64,000 nucleotides of DNA from positions 81,739 through 145,738 of the forward strand of contig JAOADV010000004.1 in assembly GCA_026417135.1 (NCBI GenBank). Direction: 5' to 3'. Source of the DNA: Ignavibacteria bacterium (GTDB lineage: Bacteria > Bacteroidota > Ignavibacteria > Kapaibacteriales > UBA2268). A program made the position numbers and the translations under genes. Positions 28,169 through 38,202 of this stretch are shown in pieces; positions within the stretch are counted from its first letter, which is position 1, and each line of letters starts with the position of its first letter. A model generated the notes under the pieces. It was not told the DNA's origin. It saw only the letters and a list, made by a program, of their open reading frames with translations, and searched no databases.

Positions 28169-28187
28169 GTTTTAAAATGTTTAAAAC
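28169..28187. promoter_or_regulatory. Palindromic candidate operator upstream of katG
   Basis: GTTTTAAA, three bases, TTTAAAAC: a perfect 8-bp inverted repeat. Its centre lies about 46 bases before the inferred katG transcription start, where activators or repressors commonly bind. It does not match the consensus PerR or OxyR boxes as I know them. Confidence 0.45.
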
Positions 28188-28404
28188 GTGTTTTTTTGTT
28201 TTATATTATAAATGTAAGATTCTTTGTTGAGAAAATTATATTGCACATATAGATATTAATCTTGGCAATTATTTCACTCAATCTGTTCACTTTAAAGAGA
28301 AAAAGATTTTGTAAACAAAACACTCGTTATAATAACGACTATAAAAAGAGAGTAAATTTTGAGTTTTATAACGCCAAACTAAGATTCGTATTTATGCTAG
28401 ATGA

Positions 28405-29580
28405 TTACTGTGTTCGTGATGCTAATGGATCCGCATTATTGTCGGGGTCGTTCGAAACATAGCCACGAGTGTAGATTGTACCGCTGTTTGCAAGAATAAT
28501 ACCAGAAACGTGTGGAGTTGCCATCGAAGTTCCGCTCATCGTAGCATATCGTCCGTCTTTGTATGTAGAATATACACTCACTCCGGGAGCGCAATAATCT
28601 ATTGGAGGATTACCATAGTTCGAAAATGAAGCGAAAACATTATTGTTATTATGAGCAGAAATAGTGTAAATCCTTGTTCCATTCACTCGGGCTGGGGAGT
28701 AATTATTTGCGTTGGCAGAAGAATTTCCAGCTGCAATGACAACATAGATTCCATAGCTTGCTGTGTTGGTAACAGCATTGTCAAGCGTTGTAGATGTGCT
28801 ACCGCCAAGGCTTAAGTTTGCAACGTCGCCAGCACTTCCGTAATTTGCGACGTGGTCCAAACCCGCGACAATATCAGAAATACTTCCACTTCCGTTGCTT
28901 GAAAGAACTTTGATTGCAATAACTTGTGCACCTGCGACGACGCCAACAACTCCAATACTATTGTTGCGAGCTGCAATAGTTCCAGCAACGTGGGTGCCGT
29001 GCCCATTAAGGTCGTCGGCGGTGCGCGAGTCTCGACCAGTTCGGACAAAAGTTCGAGAACGGTTGGTATTAACGTTTAGGTCGGGATGGTCCAAATCGAT
29101 GCCAGTATCGAGTATCCAAGCAACATTGGAAAGATTGGAACCATTTACGAATCCACCGATTGCAGAAATTCCCCACGGGGTTGTTTGTGATTGGATTTGA
29201 TTCGATTTAGGATTGTCTGGTATAACTTCAAATGGTGGAAGAGAAACGATTTGGTCTTTTTCGATTAGTTTAACATAGGGATTTTTGGATAGAACTTCAA
29301 TCTCTTCTTCGCTTAAATATGCAGAAAAACCAACTATTGCACGAGTATAAATGTAAACAACTCTTTCGCTTGGAATTGAGCTTGCTTCGATAAACTTTTT
29401 TATCCTATCTGAAATTTCGTTAGTTGAGAGTGGAATATCCGATTTCCCAAAGTTTAGTTCAACGATGTATTGCTCGAAAGTAATAGAGGTATTTTCGACT
29501 GGTGCGAAACGCTCGCATCCAAGAAAGATGAGAGCGAAACTTGCCAAAGAAAGTGTAAGTATTTGAGATACCTTTTTCAT
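28405..29580 (-). CDS. Subtilisin-like (S8) serine protease lipoprotein
   Basis: 391-aa peptidase with a lipoprotein signal peptide (lipobox IFLGC, Cys about 22), an inhibitor I9-type propeptide (about 35-115) and a subtilase domain. The catalytic triad is complete: Asp in AWILDTGIDLDHPDLN (about 157), His in GHGTHVAGTIAARN (about 194) and Ser in GTSMATPHVSG (about 350). TTAGGAG sits before the ATG. It resembles proteinase K/aqualysin-type enzymes, often secreted by thermophiles. As a lipoprotein it may stay membrane-tethered. It has no obvious partner gene. Confidence 0.9.
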   Translation of the reverse strand: MKKVSQILTLSLASFALIFLGCERFAPVENTSITFEQYIVELNFGKSDIPLSTNEISDRIKKFIEASSIPSERVVYIYTRAIVGFSAYLSEEEIEVLSKNPYVKLIEKDQIVSLPPFEVIPDNPKSNQIQSQTTPWGISAIGGFVNGSNLSNVAWILDTGIDLDHPDLNVNTNRSRTFVRTGRDSRTADDLNGHGTHVAGTIAARNNSIGVVGVVAGAQVIAIKVLSSNGSGSISDIVAGLDHVANYGSAGDVANLSLGGSTSTTLDNAVTNTASYGIYVVIAAGNSSANANNYSPARVNGTRIYTISAHNNNNVFASFSNYGNPPIDYCAPGVSVYSTYKDGRYATMSGTSMATPHVSGIILANSGTIYTRGYVSNDPDNNADPLASRTQ

Positions 29581-29669
29581 AAAACTCTCCTAATAGTTAA
29601 TTTTAAAATTAAAAAAAATTATTTTAATTGTAAAAAAATTTATCTGATTAAAAATTGTTTCCCATTGGA

Positions 29670-29677
29670 TAACTTTG
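29670..29677 (+). promoter_or_regulatory. Candidate -7 element TAACTTTG for guaA
   Basis: Exact TAnnTTTG match ending 12 bases before the guaA ATG (29690), predicting a leader of only about six bases. No purine riboswitch-like structure fits in the 109-base gap. Confidence 0.35.
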
Positions 29678-29689
29678 TTTTTTTTGCTT

Positions 29690-31222
29690 ATGAAAGAAAA
29701 AATTTTAATCTTAGATTTCGGTTCACAGTACACCCAACTTATTGCCAGAAAAATTCGTCAAAACGGGGTATTTGCAGAGATTTATCCATTTTACATCAGT
29801 TTCGAAAAGATTCTCGAGATTGACCCAAGCGGAATTGTTTTTTCTGGAGGTCCATCGAGTGTTTACGATGTCGACTCGCCATATCCGACGGCAGAAATAT
29901 TTAGTTTGAATGTCCCAATTTTAGGGATTTGTTATGGACTTCAGCTTATTGCTGTTCATTTCGGTGGCAAAGTTGATAGGGCTGCCAGGCGTGAGTATGG
30001 TAGGGCAGTCTTAAAGATTGTTAAAGACGACCCATTATTCGATGGTGTGCCAATTGAATCGGTGGTATGGATGAGCCACGGAGATAGATTGGAGGAAGTG
30101 CCCGATACTTTCGAAATAATTGGAATTACGGAAAATGCAGTTTCTGCTGTTCGATTGAAAAACAAGAGAATTTACGGTTTACAATTTCATCCAGAAGTTC
30201 ATCATACAGAATATGGTTTAAAGATACTCGAAAATTTTGTTAGAAAAATTTGCTTTTGTAAAGAAATTTGGAATGAAAGTTCGTTTATCGAAAATTCGAT
30301 TGAACGAATCCGAAGGGAAGTTGGTAGCGACAATGTTATACTGGCATTAAGTGGTGGTGTCGATTCAACGGTTGCTGCTGTTTTGTTGCATAAGGCAATT
30401 GGGAGCCAACTCCATTGTATTCACATAGATACGGGATTGATGAGGAAAAACGAAAGTGGAACTGTAACTTCCTTTTTCTTGCAAAATTTCGATATTCCAT
30501 TGACCTTTGTAAATGCCGAAGAAATATTTCTTACCCGATTGAAAGGAGTAACAGACCCCGAACAAAAAAGGAAAATTATCGGGAATACCTTCGTCGAATT
30601 ATTTGAAAAAGAAGCAAGTAAGATACCTAACATTAAATGGTTAGCACAAGGCACACTTTATCCCGATGTGATTGAATCGACAAGTGTTAAAGGACCTTCG
30701 GCAACGATTAAAACTCATCATAATGTTGGTGGCCTTCCAGAAAGAATGAAATTGAAGGTCATAGAACCATTCCGAGAATTATTCAAAGATGAGGTACGGA
30801 AGGTTGGGATAGAGTTAGGTGTTCCACGGTGGTTTATCGAAAGGCATCCATTCCCCGGGCCCGGACTTGCAGTGAGAATTATTGGCGAAACGACAAAAGA
30901 AAGGTTAGAGATTTTACGCGAAGCTGATGCTATTTTTATTGAGGAAATCCAAAAATACGGATTATATAATGATATTTGGCAAGCTTTTGCTGTTCTTTTG
31001 CCAGTGAAAACTGTCGGTGTTATGGGCGACGAGCGAACGTACGAAAATGTTTGTGCCTTGAGAGCTGTTACAAGTTCAGATGGAATGACAGCGGATTGGT
31101 TCAAATTTCCTTATGAAGTTTTGGAAAGGATATCAAATAGAATAATAAATGAAGTTAGGGGTATTAATAGAGTTGTTTACGACATTACCTCGAAGCCACC
31201 CGGAACAATTGAATGGGAATAA
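29690..31222 (+). CDS. guaA: GMP synthase (glutamine-hydrolysing)
   Basis: 510-aa enzyme converting XMP to GMP. The glutamine amidotransferase domain (1-190) has the catalytic Cys in [16 protein letters not shown] and His/Glu in [13 protein letters not shown]. The ATP pyrophosphatase domain has the PP-loop [12 protein letters not shown] (about 223) and the dimerisation region with [15 protein letters not shown] (about 383). ATG 29690 is preferred over an in-frame TTG 15 bases earlier. The gene ends two bases before the convergent HAD phosphatase gene. Confidence 0.97.
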   Translation: MKEKILILDFGSQYTQLIARKIRQNGVFAEIYPFYISFEKILEIDPSGIVFSGGPSSVYDVDSPYPTAEIFSLNVPILGICYGLQLIAVHFGGKVDRAARREYGRAVLKIVKDDPLFDGVPIESVVWMSHGDRLEEVPDTFEIIGITENAVSAVRLKNKRIYGLQFHPEVHHTEYGLKILENFVRKICFCKEIWNESSFIENSIERIRREVGSDNVILALSGGVDSTVAAVLLHKAIGSQLHCIHIDTGLMRKNESGTVTSFFLQNFDIPLTFVNAEEIFLTRLKGVTDPEQKRKIIGNTFVELFEKEASKIPNIKWLAQGTLYPDVIESTSVKGPSATIKTHHNVGGLPERMKLKVIEPFRELFKDEVRKVGIELGVPRWFIERHPFPGPGLAVRIIGETTKERLEILREADAIFIEEIQKYGLYNDIWQAFAVLLPVKTVGVMGDERTYENVCALRAVTSSDGMTADWFKFPYEVLERISNRIINEVRGINRVVYDITSKPPGTIEWE

Positions 31223-31224
31223 GT

Positions 31225-31947
31225 TTATTCGATTTCAAAGGCTTTCTTCCGCTTTAGCTGTGCTTGCCGACGAGGCTTTAGTTCTTTTCTTTGTATCAAT
31301 TTTTCTAATTGGAATCTAATATCGTTGAAGGTTTTATACGGAAAGTGGGGTATTTTCTTTTCATTACAATACCGAGCAAGAATTTTTTTTGCAAAGACAA
31401 TATCTGAGTAGTCAGCCATACAAAAGTCCGAGTATCCATCGCCGATGTATACGAGAATTTCGTCGTTTGCTAAGTTGGAAAGGGCAATATTTCTTTTGCA
31501 AGAACCAACATTTTTACATTCGCAAGATTCGCTTGCAAAAGTGAAAATAGGAAGGTAAGTGCCATTTTCTTTGGTGATTGTGTTCGACCAAAATGGTATA
31601 TCTTTTTTAATTATTTTATTTAGAACTGTCTTAATGTAAAAATCGAAGCCATCGCTAAGTATTTCGAATTTTATTTCCTTTTGAATACAAAATTCTATGA
31701 ACTCGTTGAAATGTTGGTCGATTTCAACTGTTTCGGCAACGAAGTTGCAAATTTCATTTAAAGTAATGGTGGATGGAATCTCGTTGAATGCTAATTTCCA
31801 GAATTCTTTGATATGTAGCTGACCATTAGAAAGTTGTGAATAATACGGTTCAAGTGTGCCAAACTTTCTAAAAATTTCTATTCCGACATCGAAATTTGTA
31901 ATTGTTCCGTCGAAATCGGAAAAAATATGTGGCTTCCAAGCATCCAT
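31225..31947 (-). CDS. HAD-IB phosphatase, MtnX/SerB-like
   Basis: 240-aa phosphatase with the HAD nucleophile motif FSDFDGTITNFD at the N-terminus and the metal-binding GDGYSDFCMADYSDIVFAKK near 165-185. A Cys-rich insert (SCECKNVGSCKR) resembles MtnX-like phosphatases of methionine salvage, but no other salvage gene is adjacent, so the substrate is open. ATG 31947 is chosen because it follows the upstream stop directly (TAAAATG) and gives a standard HAD N-terminus. The C-terminal tail is basic. Confidence 0.75.
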   Translation of the reverse strand: MDAWKPHIFSDFDGTITNFDVGIEIFRKFGTLEPYYSQLSNGQLHIKEFWKLAFNEIPSTITLNEICNFVAETVEIDQHFNEFIEFCIQKEIKFEILSDGFDFYIKTVLNKIIKKDIPFWSNTITKENGTYLPIFTFASESCECKNVGSCKRNIALSNLANDEILVYIGDGYSDFCMADYSDIVFAKKILARYCNEKKIPHFPYKTFNDIRFQLEKLIQRKELKPRRQAQLKRKKAFEIE

Positions 31948-31948
31948 T

Positions 31949-32788
31949 TTAGTTGAGTTTTGCTTCGATTTTGCCTCGAACCCCACGAAAAGACACAAGT
32001 TCAGCAGTTACATAGCCAATAATTATCTTTGTAGCGACTTTTACTGGCATTTTAATCTTGTCGTCTGTTAGCCAGATATAGATTGAACCTTCGCTTTTAA
32101 AAAGGCCCCCTTCGACCACTAAAGGTTCCACGACTATACAACGGAATTTGCCAGCATCGACGCTTACAGTTTGCTTACCAAGAATTTTCACTCCAAGGCG
32201 ATATGTTGTATCTTTGAAAAAGTTATGAAGATAGAAGACCGTATCTTTTGGGAAAGTTTCTAAAGGTAAAGTTCGGGTATAGTAAAATGCAGAAATTACA
32301 TCGTGAACATAAGGGGGGATTGAGTAACGCTTGCCTTCGGCATAAACAAAGTTATTCGTTTGGTCGAAGACTGCTTTAAAATCGCGCTTGTAATTTCCTT
32401 CGCGAATTCTCTGCTCGAATTCGAAAGGGAATATACCAGCAACATCGACGATACTTGAATACCAATTTTTAATTCTATACAACCATTCGAGCGATTTCAA
32501 GGAATTTACTTGGAATAAGATGTTGTAACATTCTCTTCCATTTCGATAAGTTGGTTTGGGTAAAACGTGGAGGAAACCTTCGCCAGCGACAAGCGGTCCA
32601 TATCGGACTTTGTAATCGAGCCTTTCTCCGTAACCAAATGCTTCGTTACGATGATAACGATAAGAATTTGTCGAAAATGTGATTGGATTTACAAAAAACG
32701 ATAACAAGATGATGAAATTAAAGAGACAAATATTGCAATAGCTGATACTTTTTGAGCTAATCCCCTTTAATAACTTTTCTTTTAGCAA
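31949..32788 (-). CDS. DUF3108 domain protein, exported
   Basis: 279-aa protein with an N-terminal hydrophobic export segment (about 18-38) and a DUF3108-type beta domain: YGERLDYKVRYGPLVAGEGF, the middle YVHDVISAFYYTRTLPL and the final YIWLTDDKIKMPVKVATKI. Such proteins are periplasmic, and their function is unknown. The likely start is TTG 32788, as no in-frame ATG exists before the export segment. It sits two bases upstream of the HAD phosphatase gene and is probably co-transcribed with it. Confidence 0.75.
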   Translation of the reverse strand: MLKEKLLKGISSKSISYCNICLFNFIILLSFFVNPITFSTNSYRYHRNEAFGYGERLDYKVRYGPLVAGEGFLHVLPKPTYRNGRECYNILFQVNSLKSLEWLYRIKNWYSSIVDVAGIFPFEFEQRIREGNYKRDFKAVFDQTNNFVYAEGKRYSIPPYVHDVISAFYYTRTLPLETFPKDTVFYLHNFFKDTTYRLGVKILGKQTVSVDAGKFRCIVVEPLVVEGGLFKSEGSIYIWLTDDKIKMPVKVATKIIIGYVTAELVSFRGVRGKIEAKLN

Positions 32789-32970
32789 AGTATGTTTTTT
32801 ACAAATTTTGAAACTTCTAAACCTAAAAAACGAAAGAATGATAAAACTGTTTTTTGATAATCAAATAAAACTACATTCGTGTTCGAAATAAGATTTTGAA
32901 AATTTGAACAAGAAGGTCCAAAAGATTTCAGAACTTTTGTTTGTTTAAAGTTTGCTTTTGTTTTGGGAAT

Positions 32971-34452
32971 CTAAAACGTAAATTGCTTCAACAAAGTTCC
33001 AGTAAAATCAAGAATGTATTGAGGGACAAAGCCAAGTAATAATGTTCCAATCAAACATAAGATTATTGTAACAAAAGAGAAACCAATGTTTGGAGAGAGC
33101 TCGACCTTTTCATCTTTAAAGTACATAGTAAGAATTAGCCCAATGTAGTAGTACATTGAGATAATAGAGGATACTACGGCGATTATAGTTAACCATAGAT
33201 ATCCAGCTTTTATAGCTGAAAGAAATATGAAGTATTTAGCAAAAAAACCAGCGAATGGAGGTATCCCCGCGAGCGAAAGCATAAAAATAGACATTGTGGC
33301 GGCAATAAAAGGATGTTTCTTTGAATAACCTTGAAGGTCTTCGAAGTTGTTAAAATCGTTATCTTGCTTTTCGTTGATTGAAAGCACGACAAAAGCACCT
33401 AATTGCATTAAGAGGTAGGAAAGGGAGTAGAAAGCAATAGCATTCCAACCTTCTGGGTTGTTAGCAACTAAGCCCATAAGAAGATAGCCAGCGTGTGCGA
33501 CCGAGGAATAGGCTAACATCCTCTTTGCATTTCGTTGTACAATTGCAATAAAGTTGCCAACAAGCATAGTTGCCGCCGAAATAATTGCCAACACAAGTTG
33601 AATTTGTGATATATACTTTGGGAGATGGACAAACGGATTGTCTATGTGCAAAAAATTTTTTGTTACAAGAAAGAGTGCGAAAATAGCTGCGGATTTTCCA
33701 GCTGTGCTCATAAATCCAGCAACGGTAGTTGGTGCCCCAGAATAAACGTCCGGAGCCCATTGATGAAAAGGGAAAGCTGCAATTTTGAATGCAAGACCAA
33801 TGTATAAAAGAGTAATTCCGACTATAAAGAAAGTTATTTGAGTTTCTCCATTTAATAAAGTTATTTCGATAGCCTCGAAATCAAGAGATTTCGAGGCTCC
33901 GTAAATTAAGGCCATTCCGTAGACAAGGAAACCAGTAGCAAATGCTCCAAGTAAAAAGTATTTTACAGCGGATTCTACGCTTTCAAGAGATAGCCGAAAG
34001 TATCCGGCAAGTACATAAAAGCTCAAAGACATTGTTTCGATTCCTAAAAACAGAACAACAAGATTGTTGGAGTGAGAGATTATGGTCATTCCAAAAGTGG
34101 CAAGTACAATTAATGTGTAATATTCATTCAACTCTTTGAATTTCGTTTTTATATATTCACGAGAAGCGAATAGGGTTAATAGGGCAGAAACTATAAACAA
34201 AATGTCGAAAAAGTAAACAAAGCCACTAAATGTAAGTGTTCCCTTTGTAATTAAAGCAGACTTGTCGAGCAGATGAGCATTGAAAGAGTATTGAATTGCA
34301 ACAAAGCAAGAAACAAGGGATAATAACAAAATGAGAATGGTTAAGAAAAAATTAAAAGTTTTACTTTTAAACATACCATCGAAAACTAAAAGTAAAACAG
34401 AGCCAATACTTAGCGTCAGAAGAGGTAAACACAAATATAGTTCCATCAACAT
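32971..34452 (-). CDS. nuoN: NADH-quinone oxidoreductase subunit N
   Basis: 493-aa proton-pumping membrane subunit of complex I with about 14 helices. The antiporter-like signature FHQWAPDVYSGAPTTVAGFM with its conserved Lys in STAGKSAAI lies near 235-260, and LAYSSVAHAGYLLMG near 315. AAGGG precedes ATG 34452; ATG 34446 is also possible. It is the last gene of a nuoL-M-N set. A perfect 12-bp hairpin lies within its coding region (33871-33898). Confidence 0.95.
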   Translation of the reverse strand: MLMELYLCLPLLTLSIGSVLLLVFDGMFKSKTFNFFLTILILLLSLVSCFVAIQYSFNAHLLDKSALITKGTLTFSGFVYFFDILFIVSALLTLFASREYIKTKFKELNEYYTLIVLATFGMTIISHSNNLVVLFLGIETMSLSFYVLAGYFRLSLESVESAVKYFLLGAFATGFLVYGMALIYGASKSLDFEAIEITLLNGETQITFFIVGITLLYIGLAFKIAAFPFHQWAPDVYSGAPTTVAGFMSTAGKSAAIFALFLVTKNFLHIDNPFVHLPKYISQIQLVLAIISAATMLVGNFIAIVQRNAKRMLAYSSVAHAGYLLMGLVANNPEGWNAIAFYSLSYLLMQLGAFVVLSINEKQDNDFNNFEDLQGYSKKHPFIAATMSIFMLSLAGIPPFAGFFAKYFIFLSAIKAGYLWLTIIAVVSSIISMYYYIGLILTMYFKDEKVELSPNIGFSFVTIILCLIGTLLLGFVPQYILDFTGTLLKQFTF

Positions 34453-34460
34453 TTTTACCC

Positions 34461-36041
34461 TTACTTTGTGAAACTATTAGTAACTGAAATATCTTTAAAA
34501 TACGGAGATGGGTTCGGTTTTGCGATTTTAAGCTCGTAGGTTTTGTTGATAATCGACTTGACTGTTTTCTCAGAATAATTTAAGAAGAATTTTGGATAAA
34601 CACCTATCCAAACGATAAAAATCACGATTGGAACTAAGTAACTCCATTCCCGGAAATTAATATCTTTTAAATTTTTGTTTACTGGATTGGTTATTGGCCC
34701 GAAGACAACTTTCTGGAACATAGTAAGCAGGTAAACAGCAGCGAAGATTACTCCCGTTGCGGCGAATATAGTATAAAGCCAAGAATTTAGTATTGGGGAT
34801 TTGAAAGCACCAAGCAAAGTAAGAAACTCTCCGACGAATCCGTTAAGACCCGGCAGACCAACACTTGCAAGCATTGCAAGAGCAAAGAAAACGCTAAATG
34901 CTGGCATAGGTCGGGCAATACCGCCATACTCAGCCATCTCTCTTGTATGTCGTCTTTCGTAGAGTATTCCTACAGCAAGGAAAAGCATCCCAGTCGAAAG
35001 GCCGTGGTTAACCATCTGTATTATTGCGCCTTGCATACCTTCGACGGTCATCGAGAAAATCCCAAGCACAACAAAGCCGAGATGGCTGACCGAAGAAAAT
35101 GCGACTAAACGCTTTACGTCGGTTTGAACTGCTGAAACAAGAGCTCCATAAATTATTCCAATGACAGCAAGTATGGAAAAGAAAGGTGCGTAAAATATCG
35201 CGGAGTTTGTAAAAAGTTCAACGTTAAATCTAATTAATCCATAAGTTCCCAATTTTAAAAGAATTCCCGCAAGAATTACCGAGCCCGGAGTTGGTGCTTC
35301 GGTGTGAGCGTCGGGCAACCAGGTATGGAGCGGGAACAAAGGTACTTTTATGCAAAAAGAAAGGGCAAAAGCAAGAAATAGCCATTTTTCAACAGTAAAA
35401 GGAATTGAATTTACAGCAAGAACTTCTCTGATGAGGATAAGATTTGAAGTGAAACCGTATGGAGTTTGCAAAATATTGCTTCCTACATATATCCCAAGCC
35501 AGATAATTGCAACAAGCATAAATAATGAGCCAACAACCGTGTATATGAAAAATTTTACCGCAGCGTATATTCTATTCTTACTACCCCAAAGCCCAATAAT
35601 AAAATACATTGGAATTAATACAAGTTCCCAAAAAATGTAGAAAAGGAATGTATCCAATGCAACAAACACTCCAGTCATAGCAAATTGTAGTAGCAAAATA
35701 AGTGAATAATATTCCTTTTGCCGAGTTTCAATCGATGAGAAAGAGGATAGTATAGTTATTGGGCTTATGAAGGTTGTCAACATAACTAAAAGGATGCTTA
35801 CTCCATCGATTCCTACTCTGAAACCAGCATCAAGTATCGGTATCCAGATTTGTTCAATTTTAAATTGGAAGTTTGGATTGTTGAAATCGAACTTTAAAAA
35901 AAGGAAAATGGAAACGACGAAAGTTCCAATCGAAAATAACAGAGAGAAAAATTTCAAATAGCTTACTTTTTCTCGGTTAATGAAAAGTAGGAAAATAAAG
36001 CCCAAAAGAGGTAAAAATAAAGTCGATAGCAAAAGTTCCAT
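34461..36041 (-). CDS. nuoM: NADH-quinone oxidoreductase subunit M
   Basis: 526-aa antiporter-like subunit of complex I. Key signature PLFPLHTWLPDAHTEAPTPG (about 232-250) is followed by the Lys-containing LAGILLKLGTYGLIRF, then LVAFSSVSHLGFVVLG (about 310). The conserved Glu in the fifth helix region (YIFWELVLIPMYFIIG, about 140) is present. The gap to nuoL is 25 bases and to nuoN eight bases, so it is one operon. Confidence 0.95.
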   Translation of the reverse strand: MELLLSTLFLPLLGFIFLLFINREKVSYLKFFSLLFSIGTFVVSIFLFLKFDFNNPNFQFKIEQIWIPILDAGFRVGIDGVSILLVMLTTFISPITILSSFSSIETRQKEYYSLILLLQFAMTGVFVALDTFLFYIFWELVLIPMYFIIGLWGSKNRIYAAVKFFIYTVVGSLFMLVAIIWLGIYVGSNILQTPYGFTSNLILIREVLAVNSIPFTVEKWLFLAFALSFCIKVPLFPLHTWLPDAHTEAPTPGSVILAGILLKLGTYGLIRFNVELFTNSAIFYAPFFSILAVIGIIYGALVSAVQTDVKRLVAFSSVSHLGFVVLGIFSMTVEGMQGAIIQMVNHGLSTGMLFLAVGILYERRHTREMAEYGGIARPMPAFSVFFALAMLASVGLPGLNGFVGEFLTLLGAFKSPILNSWLYTIFAATGVIFAAVYLLTMFQKVVFGPITNPVNKNLKDINFREWSYLVPIVIFIVWIGVYPKFFLNYSEKTVKSIINKTYELKIAKPNPSPYFKDISVTNSFTK

Positions 36042-36066
36042 TGGACATTTTATTTAGTTCAACACA

Positions 36067-38055
36067 TCAAACGATTAAAAGCATCCAAAGAATTATGATA
36101 ATAACTCCGAGGAACATAAATGTTGCATAGTTTTGGACGAAACCAGATTGCATTCGTTTTAAGATGTCACTTATTGCCACAGTGACCTTACCAGCTCCGT
36201 TTACAAAGCCGTCGATAATCTTATCGTCGAAAAATTTCCAGAGAAAATTTTTGGAAGTTGATATAATTGGGTCTGCAATTGCAAAAAAGTAGAATTCATC
36301 TACATAGTATTTATTATAAAGTGTTTTGTAAAATAGATTAAATTTTGTTGAAAGTTTTCTCGGGATTGCCAATGTTTCATCCGAGTAAAATTTATTTGCC
36401 AATATTATACCAAGTAGAGCGATAAGGATCGAAAAACCCATTAGAATGTATTCTCCGATTGCTAAATGTGGGATATGGTGTGCTTTGATAGTACCAGTTG
36501 AAGCAAGAATTTTGGTTGCATCGGTAAATACTGGATAAAGCCAGGTTTCTATAAGATTTGGATGTTCACTGAACCAAAAGCCAAGAATGTAAGGAATACC
36601 TAAAAAACCTCCAAATATTGACAGGAAAGCAAGAATTTGCAAAGGAACTGTCATAACTTTTGGTGCTTCGTGGGGATGAATATGATAAGAATCGAATCGT
36701 TCCTTCCCTAAGAATACAAGGTTGAGAAGTCGAAACATATAAAAAGCAGTAAAAAGAGATGAAACGACTAAAATTAACCAAAGCAGGATATTTCCACTAT
36801 CGAAGACTTTCCAAAGAATTTCATCTTTGGAGAAGAATCCACTGAAAAAAGGAATTCCAGATATTGCTATTGTTGCAACAAGAAATGTTGAATATGTTTT
36901 AGGCATATACTTTCGTAAACCACCCATATTTTTGATGTTCTGCTCTTCGTGCATTCCGTGAATTACTGCCCCAGCACCTAAAAACAAAAGCCCTTTGAAG
37001 AAAGCGTGTGTCATTACGTGAAAAACGCCAGCGACAAATGCTCCAACTCCAAGAGCTGAGAACATAAAGCCAAGTTGGCTTACAGTTGAATATGCGAGAA
37101 CTTTTTTAATGTCGTTTTGAACCAAACCTATCGAAGCTGCATAGAAAGCAGTGAAAGTACCGACAATTGCAATTATCATAAGAGTTGAAGGAGCAAGGGA
37201 AAACAAAGTGGCATTTCGCGCAACAAGAAATATGCCCGAAGTAACCATTGTCGCAGCGTGGATGAGTGCACTGACTGGGGTCGGACCAGCCATAGCGTCT
37301 GGAAGCCAAACTGCAAGAGGTATTTGCGCCGATTTTCCAGTACAAGCTAAGAAAAGTAACAATGTCGTAGTAGTTATTAGGGCGGTATTGTAAAATCCAT
37401 CGAATGAAAGGGTAAATATCTTATTAAGTTCCAAATAATCAAGTGTTTGAAAATTAAGAAAGAGAATAAACATAGCAATAAGGAAACCAAAATCGCCAAT
37501 TCTATTTACGATGAAGGCTTTATTACCAGCGTCCCCAGTCCATTCGATTTTAGTTCCTTCGAATTTTCTGTCGTACCAAAAACCAATTAGTAAGTATGAA
37601 CATAGCCCTACACCTTCCCATCCAAGAAACGTAAGTAAAAAGCTATTAGCAAGAACAAGGTTCAGCATCATAAAAATAAAGAGATTTAGATATGCAAAAA
37701 AGCGGTAAAAACCTCGGTCGCCGTGCATATATCCGATAGAATATACGTGAATTAAAAAGCCAACCCCAGTAACAATAAGTGAAAAAAGGATGGAAAGTTG
37801 GTCAACTAAATACGCTATGTTGACCGATAAATCACCAGTTACAATCCAAGGGTAGATAACTACAACTTTTGGTTCAGAATACCCTTTGGAAATCCATTCA
37901 AATAATATTAGAGAAGATAAAAGAAAAGAAAGAAAAATAGTTCCACTGCCAATGGTTCCTATAATCGCTTCTTTTTTTAAAAATTTTCCAAAGATACCAA
38001 GAATCAGAAAGCCAGCAAGAGGAAATAAAGGGACAAGATATACCCAGGATGTCAT
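36067..38055 (-). CDS. nuoL: NADH-quinone oxidoreductase subunit L
   Basis: 662-aa distal proton-pumping subunit of complex I with the long amphipathic lateral helix near the C-terminus. Motifs: FLGWEGVGLCSYLLIGFWY (about 145), PLAVWLPDAMAGPTPVSALI (about 245), HAATMVTSGIFLVAR and LAYSTVSQLGFMFSALG. It is the first gene of the nuoL-M-N operon and lacks a Shine-Dalgarno. The upstream complex I genes (nuoA-K) are not here; the neighbour is a divergent ribosomal operon. Confidence 0.95.
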   Translation of the reverse strand: MTSWVYLVPLFPLAGFLILGIFGKFLKKEAIIGTIGSGTIFLSFLLSSLILFEWISKGYSEPKVVVIYPWIVTGDLSVNIAYLVDQLSILFSLIVTGVGFLIHVYSIGYMHGDRGFYRFFAYLNLFIFMMLNLVLANSFLLTFLGWEGVGLCSYLLIGFWYDRKFEGTKIEWTGDAGNKAFIVNRIGDFGFLIAMFILFLNFQTLDYLELNKIFTLSFDGFYNTALITTTTLLLFLACTGKSAQIPLAVWLPDAMAGPTPVSALIHAATMVTSGIFLVARNATLFSLAPSTLMIIAIVGTFTAFYAASIGLVQNDIKKVLAYSTVSQLGFMFSALGVGAFVAGVFHVMTHAFFKGLLFLGAGAVIHGMHEEQNIKNMGGLRKYMPKTYSTFLVATIAISGIPFFSGFFSKDEILWKVFDSGNILLWLILVVSSLFTAFYMFRLLNLVFLGKERFDSYHIHPHEAPKVMTVPLQILAFLSIFGGFLGIPYILGFWFSEHPNLIETWLYPVFTDATKILASTGTIKAHHIPHLAIGEYILMGFSILIALLGIILANKFYSDETLAIPRKLSTKFNLFYKTLYNKYYVDEFYFFAIADPIISTSKNFLWKFFDDKIIDGFVNGAGKVTVAISDILKRMQSGFVQNYATFMFLGVIIIILWMLLIV

Positions 38056-38171
38056 AATTAAAACCGCAATTTAAGTTTTAAACTAAAAATAAATTATAAA
38101 ATTAAGAATACATTGAGACTTAACAAAATTTTTCGCAATCGTTACTTCTTTTTATTTTTTTCTTTTTTTCT

Positions 38172-38179
38172 TAATTTTG
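38172..38179 (+). promoter_or_regulatory. Candidate -7 element TAATTTTG of the ribosomal operon
   Basis: Exact TAnnTTTG match 23 bases before ATG 38203. The region upstream is T-rich and shows no -33 TTTG or Zur-like palindrome that I could recognise. Confidence 0.35.
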
Positions 38180-38202
38180 TAATCTAATTTTTTGGAAAAA
38201 AT

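Larger units (their letters stand above)
28102..28404. other. 303-base gap holding the katG promoter
   Basis: The space between the katG start and the protease stop (both minus strand) contains the Shine-Dalgarno, -7 element and palindrome listed separately. The remaining 28190-28404 is AT-rich with only a weak 66-codon open frame (plus strand) that runs into the protease antisense and looks accidental. No clear terminator for the protease gene was found. Confidence 0.55.

Noticed and set aside
33871..33898. Hairpin in nuoN as a transcription terminator
   Set aside because: It lies inside an intact coding sequence and has no T-run on either side.
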